64,000 bases of DNA from Ecdyonurus torrentis (GCA_949318235.1 OX439131.1:36789171-36853170); one strand, 5' to 3'; counted from the stretch's first letter, positions 39,401 to 54,590 are shown. Translations and numbers: made by a program. Notes: a model not told the origin generated them from the sequence alone.

Positions 39401-39642
39401 GAACTAACAAATAAGACGTTTACTAGCCTAAGCAGACCATGGTAACAATAATTAATGTTACAACAAGCTTTGGTCTTCATTATTTACAATGATAGAAACT
39501 ATTATCTATATTCATAAATTTGCATGGTATTTGAAAATTTATATGGTATGCATATGTACGTCCATTTCATTAATTTTGGAGTTGGGATTAAAATATTCTG
39601 CAAACTGCAAAGTGTTTAATAAACAGTATGAATTAGTTCCGT

Positions 39643-40107
39643 AGACAAACCAGTTTGAGCTCCCGTTTGGGCCAAAATCTTTAGATGCACTTTTTTTTTT
39701 TTTTACGTTCAACCTGGGTTTTGTGCGCTTTTAGATCGAAAACGACCCAGCTCGAGTTGAGGCCGTGAATGATTCGTGAAATAACGTGCTTTTGAAAAAA
39801 AATATATTACGAGCTTAAAAATATTCTAATATATAACATGCAATTTTAATTTAATATGATGTTTTAATTATTATTTAATGTAAACTCAATTGTTTTCATA
39901 ATTTTTTAATTTGATTTGCAACTTTTTCTTGAAAATTTGTTTTAATATAATGGGGACAAAAATAGCATAGGCTCGAGAGCTCATTTTCAAATTTCGGCTC
40001 AAATATCAAATTTACCAAGCTTTGGCCCGTTTTTTTTTTTTTTTTTTTTTTCTTTAAGTTCAAGCTCGATTTCAAGCTGAACCCGGGTTACAAGTCAAAC
40101 CGGTCTG
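39643..40107. mobile_element. Possible diverged inverted-repeat element
   Basis: The left end (AACCAGTTTGAGCTCCCG) and the inverse of the right end (ACCGGTTTGACTTGTAACCC) are similar over about 30 bp and enclose about 465 bp with AGCTCGA motifs near both ends. No target duplication was identified, and a poly-T run lies at 40029-40050. Confidence 0.35.
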
Positions 40108-40818
40108 AAAAAAAATCAATAGCTGGTAACTTGCTTCAATAAAATTTTGTCATTTTTGTAAAAAAGAATTATAAGATAATTTTTACATATTATAAAAGAT
40201 AGTAAACACCTGGTTATTAAGAAATTCCACAATTTGTATATTTTAAATCACCTTTGTATATGCATACACACACCTTTATAAACTAATATTCTGTTTTCAA
40301 TTACAATTACTTCTTGTTTCTGTTGTGTTATTAATGCAACTACAAATGAAATCATAATATATTTCATTTCAATTACATTATTGGTATTTCGTGTTTCCTA
40401 AGATAGAAATACTTGTCAAGTATAATATATATATATACATATATACCAATTATTTTATACAATATGTAGAGATTATTAAATAATGTTTTCAATCAAAGTG
40501 TATTTAACAATGTTATACGTATTACAAGGTGTAATCACGTACTTCTAGAATCTACAAATATTGTGCAATATTAAATTTGTCATGCATATAACACTGATCG
40601 TGTCAAACATATGAAAGGGGGAGATCAACTATGTTATTTACATAAAACATTACACACATCAAATATTTAATTATTTCTATACAAGTTAATACCATTGTTA
40701 TATACAGTACTATAAGGAAATTACGTAGTATATAAGATCATTCATTGGGATCAAAATAATTGTATTTAGTTTACTATTTTGTTGTTTTATTATTATATTT
40801 TAATAAAATAAATCTTTA
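40108..40818. other. AT-rich DNA, nothing recognised
   Basis: Featureless apart from a short TA tract near 40424-40436. Confidence 0.55.
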
Positions 40819-41031
40819 TTAAAGGCGTAGAACACCTTGAACAAAAAAGTTGTGTAATATCCTAACAAACCTAAAAATCTACGTTGATTTGGCGAAAGCC
40901 ATTAATTTCTAATTTATTTTGTGAATGGAAAATAAAATTAGAAAACAATGACTCCGGCCAAATCAACGTTGATTTTCAGGTTTGTTAGGATATTACACAA
41001 CTTATTTGTTCAAAGTGTTCTACGCCTTTAA
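40819..41031. mobile_element. MITE family C, copy C3 (deletion derivative, near-perfect hairpin)
   Basis: 213 bp, TTAAAGGCGTAGAACACC at the left and its inverse at the right, TTAA on both edges. The central roughly 100 bp of C1, including the CRE and the GC-rich loop, is missing, leaving two arms that pair almost throughout. Confidence 0.9.
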
Positions 41032-41531
41032 GTAATAGTACACTCACTGTAGGTTCAAATATTTACCATTTTAGTATTTGTGACAAACTTTTAAAGTTAT
41101 TCTTATGATAGAAATACGCGTGGAGTTTAAATGGTAAAGAATTCCATATTAATATGGTCGAGTAGTATTATATAATATTACTGTGGACTTTTGCTTCCTG
41201 TCTAATAAGTTTTCAAGTGCTTTATTAACATTTCTTAAAAAAAAGAAATTAAAAAAAAAACTCATTACATAACTTTCTTATTTTTTTATTTTTTGTTTTT
41301 TGGAAATTTATAAAAAAAGTGAACACTATCATATTTGTAAATGTATAAAAAAAAAAATAAAATGAAATTATTAATTTCGCAACAGTCATCTATAATTTTT
41401 TTTTGAAATTTGTCAGTAAATACATTATATATTTTAATATTTAATAAGTTACGTAAAATGAAAGCTACATATTATACACTAAAATATGTATTATATTTGA
41501 TGATAAAAAGTAAACAAATAAAAAGTAATAT

Positions 41532-41564
<33 letters not shown>

Positions 41565-42264
41565 TTAATTTCAAAGTTTTTAAAATCTTCTACTTTATAT
41601 AATTAATTTTACTACAAACTCACAGTAAAGTTTGAAACATCTTATGAATTGCATTTTTTATTTGTTCATCGTTTACTTTAACGTAAGTTAGTATAAAGGG
41701 CATATAAATGTTTAATATAGTAATACTGAAGTATTTGTTTCTATGCAATATACGCTACAGTTTCCTATATTTTGCATTTATATTGTCTTACCGTTGACTC
41801 TAACGTAAGGCAGCATGTATACAAATGTATTATAGTAATATCAAAGTATTTGTTTTATATGCAATATATACGATTTACTATATATTATATATTTCTATAT
41901 TTTCTTCTTTTATACATATAATGGAATAAAAAATTTTTTCAATGTGGCTTATACTTTTATATACGTATAGAATCTTATGACGATACATGTCTCTTGCTAG
42001 AGGGTAGTAATGTTATACTTCATAGCATCCATCAGTGATTGAAAAGTCAATGTAGCTAGCTATCATGAAAACAAGTAGGCCATAAAGTTTCCTAGTCATG
42101 TCTATATAATATATACTTTACCGATGGGAGTAGCTTAACAACATGTATAGCTCCATAGTAAGGTATATAAAGTGTACTGTATACCTTTAATGTAATATTA
42201 TAGATCACCTGCTTCACATTCAATGGTAAGTCATACTACAGTCTACACTCACAGATTTTATATA
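41032..42264. other. AT-rich DNA with long poly-A
   Basis: A poly-A run of about 29 lies at 41534-41562. Two roughly 100-bp stretches near 41640-41780 and 41780-41890 resemble each other (TAACGTAAG, TATAGTAATA and GAAGTATTTGTTT-type blocks), suggesting an old tandem duplication. No gene. Confidence 0.5.
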
Positions 42265-42402
42265 CTCGACTCAAAAAAACTGAGTTACCTGCCGTTCGAC
42301 CTTTTACGGTATCGCCCAGCCGCCCCCCTTCTCCTCAAATGTGACAATGGGCGATACTTTAGGCATGCCCGATTTAAATCGACTGAGGCTTTTTGAGTCG
42401 AA
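42265..42402 (-). mobile_element. TA-flanked 138-bp MITE, copy E2
   Basis: Inverse orientation to E1 and the same length. Begins CTCGACTCAAAAA, with one mutation at the inner side of the right terminus. TA at 42263-42264 and 42403-42404. Confidence 0.85.
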
Positions 42403-42705
42403 TATACGTATGTGGTGTTTTAAGAACTCATTAAGAACTATATTTATACAGCAATACTTTTATCATAAAAGTAACACTTTTAAACATTATAATCTCTTTA
42501 CCTTTATTTTCAGTATTATTTTTATTCAAATCTGTGTATTTTTATACTTAATTAGAAAATTATTCTGACTTTTTATATTTAAAAGGAAAAATATTATGTA
42601 TATATTATATACTCACACAAACACAATTCTAAACACAGAAGCACTTAAATTTAAATTATATTTTTTTAGACCTTTATTATGTAAGGGATTATCAAAAAAT
42701 ATACT

Positions 42706-42710
<5 letters not shown>

Positions 42711-42745
<35 letters not shown>
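42711..42745. repeat. poly-T tract, about 35 T
   Basis: Longest homopolymer in the window. Confidence 0.95.
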
Positions 42746-42748
<3 letters not shown>

Positions 42749-42820
42749 GCACAGAAAATCAAAATAAAGATCTAAGGATTTTGTTTTACTACATTGTAAC
42801 TCATAATAAAGTTTTATATT

Positions 42821-42966
<146 letters not shown>

Positions 42967-43093
42967 GTTAAAAAAAGTTCATAAAACAAAGGAACTTGTA
43001 ATCACAAGTATATATTATAATACAAATTAGAAAACGAACCTATAGAGAATTCATATCAGAACTTATGAATTTGTTGATGTATACCTTTATATG

Positions 43094-43095
<2 letters not shown>

Positions 43096-43127
<32 letters not shown>
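43096..43127. repeat. (CT)n microsatellite
   Basis: About 15 units. Confidence 0.95.
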
Positions 43128-43128
<1 letters not shown>

Positions 43129-43495
43129 CTCTGTATAATTATATTATAATATATTAAATAATTATAATTACGTAGAAAATAGTTTCTCTATCTTTATGTG
43201 TAAGAATATTAAGCTAATATTGTCCTAACAAGTTTTGGTAACTTGTGTTCTTGATTATAACCACATGTTAAGACACATAACACCACAGAAGTATATAATA
43301 TGGAAGTATTATACTTTACTTATACGTATACTGTACAATGTTATGGTACATAATAGTGTACGCTGGCTGTATTATGACGATATCAACAAAACTTCTCTCT
43401 TTCTCTCTATGTAACAAGATAAACTTTTGTTTCTAAGTGCAAGAACTGTAATGAAAAGGAACTCTCTAACTGATGTAATTATACAGTAAGTGAAA

Positions 43496-43499
<4 letters not shown>

Positions 43500-43582
<83 letters not shown>
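43500..43582. repeat. (GA)n microsatellite
   Basis: About 41 uninterrupted units. Confidence 0.97.
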
Positions 43583-45128
<1,546 letters not shown>

Positions 45129-45189
45129 TAGCAATGTTAAAATACTATATATATAAATATATAAAAAGGGCCATGTCAATGCTATTTTC

Positions 45190-45374
45190 CACTCTAAAAA
45201 ATAGTACATTACTTTAGTTATGAACACTAGCTTATTTAAGATAATCACTTTTAATTTATATATTATGAGTAGCTAAAATAATGCATTTTAGCTATATTCA
45301 TAATAACTTAAAAGTGATTATCTTAAATAAGTTAGGATTCGTAACTAAAGTTATGCACCATTTTTTTTAGAGTG
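45190..45374. mobile_element. Foldback element with CACTCTAAAAAA ends
   Basis: 185 bp whose two halves are inverse copies. The outer ends read CACTCTAAAAAA and its inverse, the middle blocks are CTTATTTAAGATAATCACTT and its inverse, and the loop is ATTTTAGCTA-type sequence around 45283. No convincing target duplication was seen, and it is the only copy in the window. Confidence 0.72.
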
Positions 45375-48314
45375 TCTACTTTAATGTACCTAAATGTAAA
45401 AGTTGTCATACTTTACAAAAAATGATGTTTTTATTTTTCCTAGAACATATTATAACATTTTATTTAGCATAATATAAAATATGGAAATTTATTTTTAAAT
45501 TTAATTTTAAACCAACCAGACCGGAAATTACTCTTATTATTATTATCATTATCATTTGCAATAAAAATGAAACATATTATTGTAAATCTAAATTTCCGTA
45601 GTATCTATAGAGTCAAATTTTTTGATTGTATTTTTATTTATTTTACATAAATAAAAGCTGTAAATAACATGCGAGGAATTAAAAAAAAAAAATAAAAAAA
45701 AAAAGTTCAATGTTGAGTATAAAATTGAGGATTAATTAAACTGTTTTAACATGACATTTGAGTTAGACTAGACGTATTGACGATAAAGTTAAACTTTGCA
45801 TACTTAAAGTTTAGATATATCCTATGTATTATGTAAAATAGGTATTAAGAGTATTAATTAAAGACAGATTATTGAGTAGTTTAAAAGGTTAATCGCTATT
45901 TGAGTTACTTATAAAATAAAACTCTCTTTTTAAAATAACTTTCAAGAAGTAAAATCAACAAGATTTTACGTCATATTCTATAGAAGAAAATAATATTATA
46001 GAGTTAAAGATTTAAGATTTTTTTTTGTTACAGTCAAGGATCAAACCCATTGTTTTATAAGATTTTTATTTTTACCTAAAAAAAAAATCATCATTCTGAA
46101 GTTGAAAAACTCTCATACTTAGAGTTTCCAAAAAAAAAAAAAAAAAAAAAAGTTTTTTTTCAGCTAGTGACAAAGGGAGGTAACAAGTAAAAGTGTGGGA
46201 TGAAGAGAAAGAGAAGCAAGTTTGAACGAGTTTAATTGGAGACGGGAGGGAACGAACTGGGCTAGCTAGCTAAAGCTAAGACTCTCACCTCTACCAAGCT
46301 AGTAATGGGAAAAGGTGCGGACACAAAACTTGGCTACTTTTTCTTTAACACTTTTCTCCACCTTTTTCTTTTATTTCTCTCTTTCTCTCTCTCTTCTTAT
46401 AGTCTTCTTTTTTTTTCTTCTTACTTGCTCACATTTTTTCGCACTGTTAAGCGTCTAACAGTATTCCCGAAAGCTATAACCTTTCATCCAATCACAATTC
46501 TATATACTTCTACTTACTTTTTTCATATACTTTTTCTTTGTTAATAATGTTCAAGATTTTTATTTTGAAATTTTAATGTCCTTTAATATAAATATTAAAT
46601 ATTATATTATTTAAGACTTAGTAACACGTCTTAACGAAACAAATTCCAAATAACTAATATAGAAAATTTTTCCTCTTTTGATACATAAATCCAAGAAAAA
46701 AAAACATTCTATGATTATGGCAAGGTAAATAAAATATATACTATAAATTTATCACCATTAATGTGATTAATTAAACAGCTTAAAAATTAATTTAATTCTC
46801 CACGTGGAAGAAAAAAAAATAACAAGTTAAACCTATAGTAATTTTTTTTCTTTATAATTTAACACATTTTTTTTTCTACCCAAGTTAAATAAAGCTAACA
46901 ATTTATACACATATATAAAAAAAAATACCAATTAACAAAATTTGTGCTACAAATTTACAACGAGATTAATAAATGTTACGAATATAAATTTTAATTTGTG
47001 AGTGATTTTTTTTTTTTATTAAGTTTTAAATATTTTTTTGAACATTATACAAGTATGCTGGAACTTTTTTTTTTCTTCGTCATAAAAATTCCACTATGGT
47101 ATTAATTGACATTGCTGATTCTTTTTATGTAATTTATAGAACAAAAAAATGAAGATAAAAAATGTTTTAAAATAAAAAATATCATGATATTTTGAAGCGC
47201 TTTAATTAAATTACGGGAAAAAAATCTGAATTATTCGTTGGGAAAATAATAATTAAACACCATTCTATATTATCTATATAATTTAAATATAATTAAATTT
47301 ACTGTAGAGAAGTTATATTTTAGTTTAAAATATCAACATGTAAGTAAAAACAAATCATTAAAACCCTGCTTCTTTGATAATAAATTAAACTTTATATTTG
47401 TTTTACGTGAATTATTAAGTGATAAGAGTCGTAATAAAGAAAAAAAATCGGCTAAAGTGTCTAGGATTAAGTTTAGAAAGTTAAACTTGCATTTTATAAA
47501 CGAACAATTATAGAATCCATACCAATAAATCTTATTTTCATATTCATTGACCTTAACAATATAAGGTGATTCTACTATTGCATAAAGTAGTTTGTATTGT
47601 ATAGTTATGCAAGCGCAAACTTAATCCTTTAAGGCTTTAATGTTCATTTGTAAATCTAGGGCTAGTCTTATGGACGTTTATACTTAGCTTAACGCTTTGT
47701 AAAGCACGGACCTCGTGGTCTTTCTGTGTAATAAGGATACATTCAGAATTAACTGACGTTAGCAAAAAGATGAAGAACATCGTAACAAGTAAAGATAACA
47801 CAAGTTAAAAAAAAAAAAAAATTATAAATGTTGAAATTGTACGATGGATATTGCAGACAGAAACTTTCATACGTATAATGCACAACTTAACATATTATTA
47901 TACTTTATACAGTACATGAATAAAATATATAAAATCATAAAGTAATGTGCAAATACTTTTATCTTTATGGGTAAAAAAAAAGTGAAGTAAAATTATCAAC
48001 TGGAAGTGTTAAAAAAAATCACTATGTTTTATCATGATAATTATATTTTTAATTGTAAATGTGTGCATTGTCTCGTAAATTTAAATTGTTATACGCATTA
48101 ATTTTTCTATATTTTTATATATTCTCTTACATAATTCTCTTTTGTCTGCTCTGAAACTGAAAATAATAATGGGCTATTAAAATGTACATAAAAAAAGTGA
48201 TTTTAGAAGAGAAAAAAATATCAGTAAGCATTTTTGTAACACTTTTTTTTTTCATTCTTTTCTTCTTTGAAAGAAACATTCAATAGACACTGGTAACAAG
48301 AAAGAATGGACAGA

Positions 48315-48319
<5 letters not shown>
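45375..48319. other. AT-rich DNA, nothing recognised
   Basis: Homopolymer A near 46131-46151. A CT-rich, slightly less AT-rich stretch at 46240-46450 contains GCTAGCTAGCTAAAGCTAAG but no supported exon. Confidence 0.5.

Positions 48320-48363
<44 letters not shown>
48320..48363. repeat. (GA)n microsatellite
   Basis: About 22 units. Confidence 0.96.
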
Positions 48364-48366
<3 letters not shown>

Positions 48367-48571
48367 GGTGTAAATGGGATTCTCGCCTACACTATAAGAG
48401 CATCAGCAATACGTATAGCAAAACTGGTGCTCTAGCTGACTGACTTGCTTCTAACAATTGCGTTCGTTTTGGCGCTATCATTGTGCTCACTTGATTGCGG
48501 CTGGGTTTGTCCGGTCTAATCCTCAAGCCGATTTTCGAGCCACCGCCCAGCTGGTGTATATATATATAATA

Positions 48572-48648
<77 letters not shown>

Positions 48649-48752
48649 AGGATGTGTGTGGCTTAATCCAATCAGCTGGAGCTCCGCAACCCCTAAGGCT
48701 TTACTCCCCTGGCACGCTTATCACCTAACTCTAACCCAGCTATATAATATAC
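48364..48752. other. Unidentified less AT-rich sequence split by a TA/TG array
   Basis: 48364-48556 and 48650-48752 are the most GC-balanced non-transposon sequence nearby. They are separated by (TA)n at 48575-48627 and (TG)n at 48627-48648. GCCCAGCTGG and ATCAGCTGG lie near the inner edges. No splice-bounded frame and no other copy in the window, so this may be an old repeat. Confidence 0.4.
48575..48648. repeat. (TA)n followed by (TG)n compound microsatellite
   Basis: Same order as 18523-18592. Confidence 0.95.
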
Positions 48753-50029
<1,277 letters not shown>

Positions 50030-50284
50030 GCTAGACTTGCTTTATATAACATCATGAAAGGAAACATTAGTTTTAAACTCGATAATCTTTTTAATACCTT
50101 AATTTTTAGCATGTAAATCAAATTACGTTTGCAAAAAAATCACATCTGATTTTTTTTCCTCTGTGGTAAGCAGGGTAAAGATCTTATTGGCTATTTTGAA
50201 AAATCGTTATTATATGTTCTCTATGCTTCTTTTTTTCCTATTGCGTAACTGTGTCACTTTTTTATATCATTGTTCTAATAAAAC

Positions 50285-50430
50285 TCTGTCTTATCGACAG
50301 TAGCAATGAAACATCACTCTCGGGCTTGCCGCGAGTACTCCGACCTACATAACCTGGAATTCACCGTGATAGCTTTAGAAAAACCAAAGAAACGTCTAGG
50401 TAAGCTAGTTGTTGCAATATACAAAATAAT
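50285..50430 (-). repeat. Dispersed repeat I, diverged partial copy I3
   Basis: Weak alignment to I2 in the same orientation: GTCTTATCGACAGTAGCAA, then an AGAAAAACCAAAGAAACG block, CGTCTAGGTAAGCT and GTTGCAAT. It stands just before a LINE 3' end. Orientation is given relative to I1. Confidence 0.45.
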
Positions 50431-50530
50431 TATTATACTTTGTACATATATATCAGAGTTCACTCATATGAAACCAGGAATGGTGGAAACTTTTACCTTG
50501 AAAAACAACGCTTATCACTTAGCATAAAGA

Positions 50531-50826
50531 GTCCTCAATATTGTATATACCCCTAATTTATAATGCACTCCTCAATGAAATAAAGCAATGTAAATCTTAT
50601 GATTCTTTCAAAAAGTCAGCTCAGAAATACCTGTTACAAAATATATTTTTATAGTGTCAAACTATCTAGCAGCTAATGATGTTAAATTTTCACTTGCGTT
50701 GATATACACATTTGACTTTTTCTGATATTATTTACCTGTATTGTTGTTGTTTTAAGTGTTATGTATATACGTATAAATTGATTTGAAACTACTCTGTAAA
50801 GACATGGAACACAATAAAATCTTTAA
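50531..50826 (+). mobile_element. Non-LTR retrotransposon (LINE) 3' end, copy 2
   Basis: Better preserved than the copy at 25500. Frame 50547-50654 is open and encodes the end of a reverse transcriptase, with an N-A-L-L-N-E-I-K stretch followed by S-Y-D-S-F-K-K-S and K-Y-L-L before the stop at 50652-50654. The tail shares CTATCTAGCAGCTAAT, AAGTGTTATGTATATA and GACATGGAACACAATAAAAT with copy 1. The 5' part is absent, so it is a dead-on-arrival insertion. Confidence 0.7.
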
Positions 50827-51125
50827 TGTTTAATAAATTTATGCTTCAGTAAATACTCTAGAAACTTTTAGCCTCAAAATCTTCATTTCTGCAAAAAGAA
50901 GAGCGAAATGAACAATTATGCTAACTATTATATTAAAATTAAAAATTAGTGTTGCTGATTGAATTTTAATTAAAAGTCCTTGACAGCCGCTTTATTTTTA
51001 TTTAATATTAAATTAACTTAAGAAAATTAGTCGTTGTGATTGGCTGAGAAAGGATTATTATATTATCTTAAATTGTAAGCAAAAAAAGCAAGAAGAAGAA
51101 GAAAACAGAAAGAAAGATACACTCA
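50827..51125. other. AT-rich DNA, nothing recognised
   Basis: Short AAG/GAA-rich stretch near 51085-51115 only. Confidence 0.55.
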
Positions 51126-51430
51126 GGCCAAAACAAGGTAGTTCCCACCGAAAGCTGTATCCGTGGTGCTAAACCAATCAGAGAGCGTGTTATTAACCTA
51201 CTAGCCATTCACAGTTGACTTTACATAGTTAATTACACTGTATCTGCTCGAAGTAGTTTTGGGAGAAATGTATACCCTCTGGCCAAAACAAGGTAGTTCC
51301 CGTTGAAAGCTGTATCCGCGGTGCTAAACCAATCAGAGAGCGTGTTATAAACCTACTAGCCAATCACAGTTGACTTTACATAGTTAATTACACTGTATCT
51401 GCTCGAAGTAGTCTTGGGAGAAATGTATAT
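51126..51430. repeat. 155-bp tandem duplication with CCAAT motifs
   Basis: Two head-to-tail units (51126-51280 and 51281 to about 51430) differing at only a handful of positions. Each contains GGCCAAAACAAGGTAGTTCC, AACCAATCAGAGAGCGTG, a second TAGCCAATCACAG-type box (mutated in unit 1), and CTGCTCGAAGTAGT. The high identity implies recent duplication. Confidence 0.92.
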
Positions 51431-51905
51431 ATATTTGAGCAGTTTAATTCAAATTCTTATGTAAAGTTTATAATAAAATATAATAAATGAGCATTCTTTT
51501 ACATGCTAAAAAAAAGAAGTCTGATGCCAATTTGAAACATATCCTATTCGAAACCCGATATTCATCTACTTGACTATAAATCAAAATTTGAATGCACTTG
51601 ATTTATGTAAAATTATATAATATATTATATTTTTACATTTTCAATTTTCAATTACATACCTCTTTACATGCAAGAGAAATTGCATACTTCATTGATATAA
51701 AGAGTTTCATTCTATATGATATGATATTTTATTATTGTTATCAGGCAGTTACAGTATATAATATACATACACATGATGCAAGTTGATTTATAATTTATGG
51801 AAGAATTAATCTCTCTATATGAGACATTAAATCAACCATAAAAAAACTTTTTGCTATATAATATGTATTTTTTAAATCAATACTATATTACGTATTTTTA
51901 CGTAG

Positions 51906-51955
<50 letters not shown>

Positions 51956-53456
51956 CAAAGAGATTTGTATGTATAAAAATTATTAAATACAAATTGGGTT
52001 ATATTCTTATAATATCATGATACATAAATTTTATTTTAGACTTTATCAAAAACTTTTTTTTTCTTTTTACCCTCCCTCACTCTCTGCAGTTATTTTGTAT
52101 TATAGTATTGACTAATTTGTCGTTTAAACAATAAAAATTCTCTGTTAGTTGACTCAATTATTTTGCACAAACATGAAAAAAATAAAAAGTAAATAACAAT
52201 TTATCGTTATAAAAAGGAAAGAATAAAAATTATGATACTAAATCAGGACATTTGTTTTATTTGTTTGTTTTATTGAGAAAAGGTTTTTAAATAAAATCGT
52301 TAGTCTTTATTTGATTTTTAAGTAAACAAATTTTTGTGGTTACGAAATATTTGATATTTTAAATCAATATATTCAGTAAACAAATTATTGCAATTTTTCC
52401 TAAAAAAAAAAATAATAATAATAATAATAACATTTAAATCTTATATAATACCTATCTGTATGATTTATTGTTTGTTTTTTAAATTTAAATAAGAAAAATA
52501 ATTTGCATTTTATGAATATTAATACATTCAAAAATAAATACATACGTAATAATTATGCAAACTCAAACATTAATTCATATAACAACATAATATAATCATG
52601 CTATATTGTATATATTACATAACATACCAGTTATGTTATACACAATATCAACTTAGCCAATATTTATGCTATATATTTAACATAGTTATTATTCACTGCA
52701 GCATAGAATACGTAATATATTTTTTTTCCGTGAAGTTTTTGCTCTTAATTTAAATGAAAATGTTGAAAAAGTAAAAGCAATATGCGGTAGATAGATAGTA
52801 ATTTTTACTTAAACATTTTTTATTGAACAAATTTATAAAACTTTCTACGGTATACTAACAAAAGTTTGTTAAAAAAAAAAATGTTATACAATATTTTGTA
52901 AGCTCTAATAATTTTTCTCTATATTAAAAATTATAACATAAAACGTACTGTATACGTTACGTTCATATAGAGTTTGCATTAGGATTTAGTTAAACATTTA
53001 CTAAAAAGTTGTTGTATGAAGTTTGATATTGTAAAATGAAAGTTTTTTAACGGCTCATATATTATATGTGATACTGGTTTAAATATTTATTTTACAGATT
53101 AATATATTTAAATATAAAGCTAAAAATATAAATTTGAATGAAATACTATATTATAGTAAAATGTTTGTTATACGTATTCTGAAAGAGTTTGATTTTTCAT
53201 TATTATTATTATTTTTTTTTTTTCAGAATACTGTTTTTAATTATTTTTATAATCTTGGTATAATAGAAAAAATATCGTCTAACAATACTTAGTATAGTTA
53301 TGATACATGCATGCATATAGAGCTTGTAGTATATATTTACTAAAATTGGGTAAAAAAAAAAAGACTAATAAGTTTCTGAAAAGAAACACCTTTAAGAGTA
53401 TGTTATAATAAATATATTAGGACCGAGAGCTGCAATTTCTAGTTGCAACTCATACA
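51431..53456. other. AT-rich DNA with one TA array
   Basis: (TA)n at 51909-51950 and an (AAT)n tract at 52411-52430. No gene. Confidence 0.55.
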
Positions 53457-53862
53457 TATAGGGTGTATGCATTCATGTTAAAGTCGACGCCATGTTGGAT
53501 AACTACACAACTTGGGTGGCATAAGAAATTAGCTCATTTTGTCAGTTTAAAAACAGTGTGCAATATTTTAAGAGCATTGATGCTGTAAATATGTTAAATT
53601 AGTATCTCAAGTACCTGAGAAAAATAACAATAATAAAAAATTAACAGATTTTCCAAACGAAGTTTGTCCTATGCTCAGCAATGTTATTCACTACTCCAGT
53701 ATGGCCTCCAAGCGCATTAAATATGACGTCATCCACATACACTTTAATGCTGTTCGTAAACCCTGTTCTCTTGCACCAAAAAATGCGCATTCCATTTGAA
53801 TAACCATAGGCGATCGTCATTTTTGGTGCAGAGAACAGGGTTTACGAACAGCATTCCTATAA
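53457..53862. repeat. Dispersed repeat K, copy K2, interrupted by D3
   Basis: Left end TATAGGGTGTATGC at 53457. The body aligns to K1, and the inner right end is CATCCACATACAC at 53730-53742. The last few bases expected from K1 (CCTATA) reappear at 53856-53861, after the D3 hairpin. CRE octamer at 53724-53731. K2 is therefore an older insertion split by D3. Confidence 0.68.
53745..53855. mobile_element. D hairpin, copy D3, nested in K2
   Basis: 111 bp, inverse of D2 and nearly identical to it. TAATGCTGTTCGTAAACC at the left; the right end is the inverse, with the terminal TA altered. Confidence 0.85.
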
Positions 53863-53864
53863 GT

Positions 53865-54045
53865 TGTGGGTCAATAGTTACATATTTTTTAATTGTTGCA
53901 ACAATCAAAATAACAACTTAACTACGGTTTAACTATTTTGTTAACCCTGTCAGTTGCAGCACTACATATAACTAGCTAGTTAAACCGTGTATAGTTAAGT
54001 TGTTGGAACAATCTTAACTAGAGATAGCAGCTTACGGCCCTTAGT
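53865..54045. repeat. Dispersed repeat M, copy M2, with internal dyad
   Basis: CAACTTAACTACGGTTTAAC near 53910 and its approximate inverse GTTAAACCGTGTATAGTTAA near 53981 form an inverted repeat. The right end GATAGCAGCTTACGGCCC matches the inverse of the left end of M1. Confidence 0.5.
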
Positions 54046-54149
54046 ATCTCAACTTACGATGATTTGATATAAAAATATAATTACTGTTCTATTGTCTAAT
54101 TAAAAAGTGTGAATGTCAACTCAATTTATTATGTATTTTTATTATATTA

Positions 54150-54590
54150 TTTCGATATTGTTGCGAACAATATTGTGTAACTCGTTTTTTTTTGTCATAT
54201 CTATCTCGTTATTTGTCACGCGTAGCAATAATATATTAGAGAACTTTAACGGAGAAGTGACATCCCAATGTGTTAGGAGGCAGAACCGCAACACTCATTT
54301 CTTTAAACTTGGCAACGCTGCAGATGAAATTACTATAGCGCACTCTCTGATTGGTGCCTTCAATCGACCACTTCTGGCCTCTGATTGGTGCTTCAAAAAG
54401 CAACGTTGCCAAGTCAAAACTGTTAAGTGTTGCAGTCTGCCTAAAACATGGGGATGTCAGTTCTCTGTTAAAGTTCTCTATAATATATGTAAGTCGAGTG
54501 CCATCTACATAATGTTGGGAAACAACTTACACATTTTGATAGCTTGACAAAAAACGAGATAGACATTTTGCTCGCAACAACATCGATATG
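54150..54590. mobile_element. Outer foldback enclosing a second foldback
   Basis: TCGATATTGTTGCGAACAA at 54150 and its approximate inverse TTGCTCGCAACAACATCGAT at 54570-54589 define outer arms that also share CTCGTTTTTT and its inverse. A distinct TA-flanked element occupies 54239-54478 in between. The 144-residue frame spanning this region (54113-54547) runs through both inverted repeats and is not a gene. Confidence 0.65.
54239..54478. mobile_element. TA-flanked 240-bp MITE
   Basis: Ends are GAGAACTTTAACGGAGAA and its inverse, with the arms continuing imperfectly through GACATCCC, a GCAACACT block and CTTGGCAACG. TA lies outside at 54237-54238 and 54479-54480. Two CTGATTGGTGC motifs (inverted CCAAT) sit in the loop. 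Confidence 0.75.

Noticed and set aside
51126..51430. Direct repeats considered as a CRISPR array
   Set aside because: Only two 155-bp units with no spacers, in an animal-type genome.
54113..54547. 144-residue open frame
   Set aside because: It runs through both arms and the loop of nested inverted-repeat elements; the hydrophobic start is AT-rich DNA outside the inner element.
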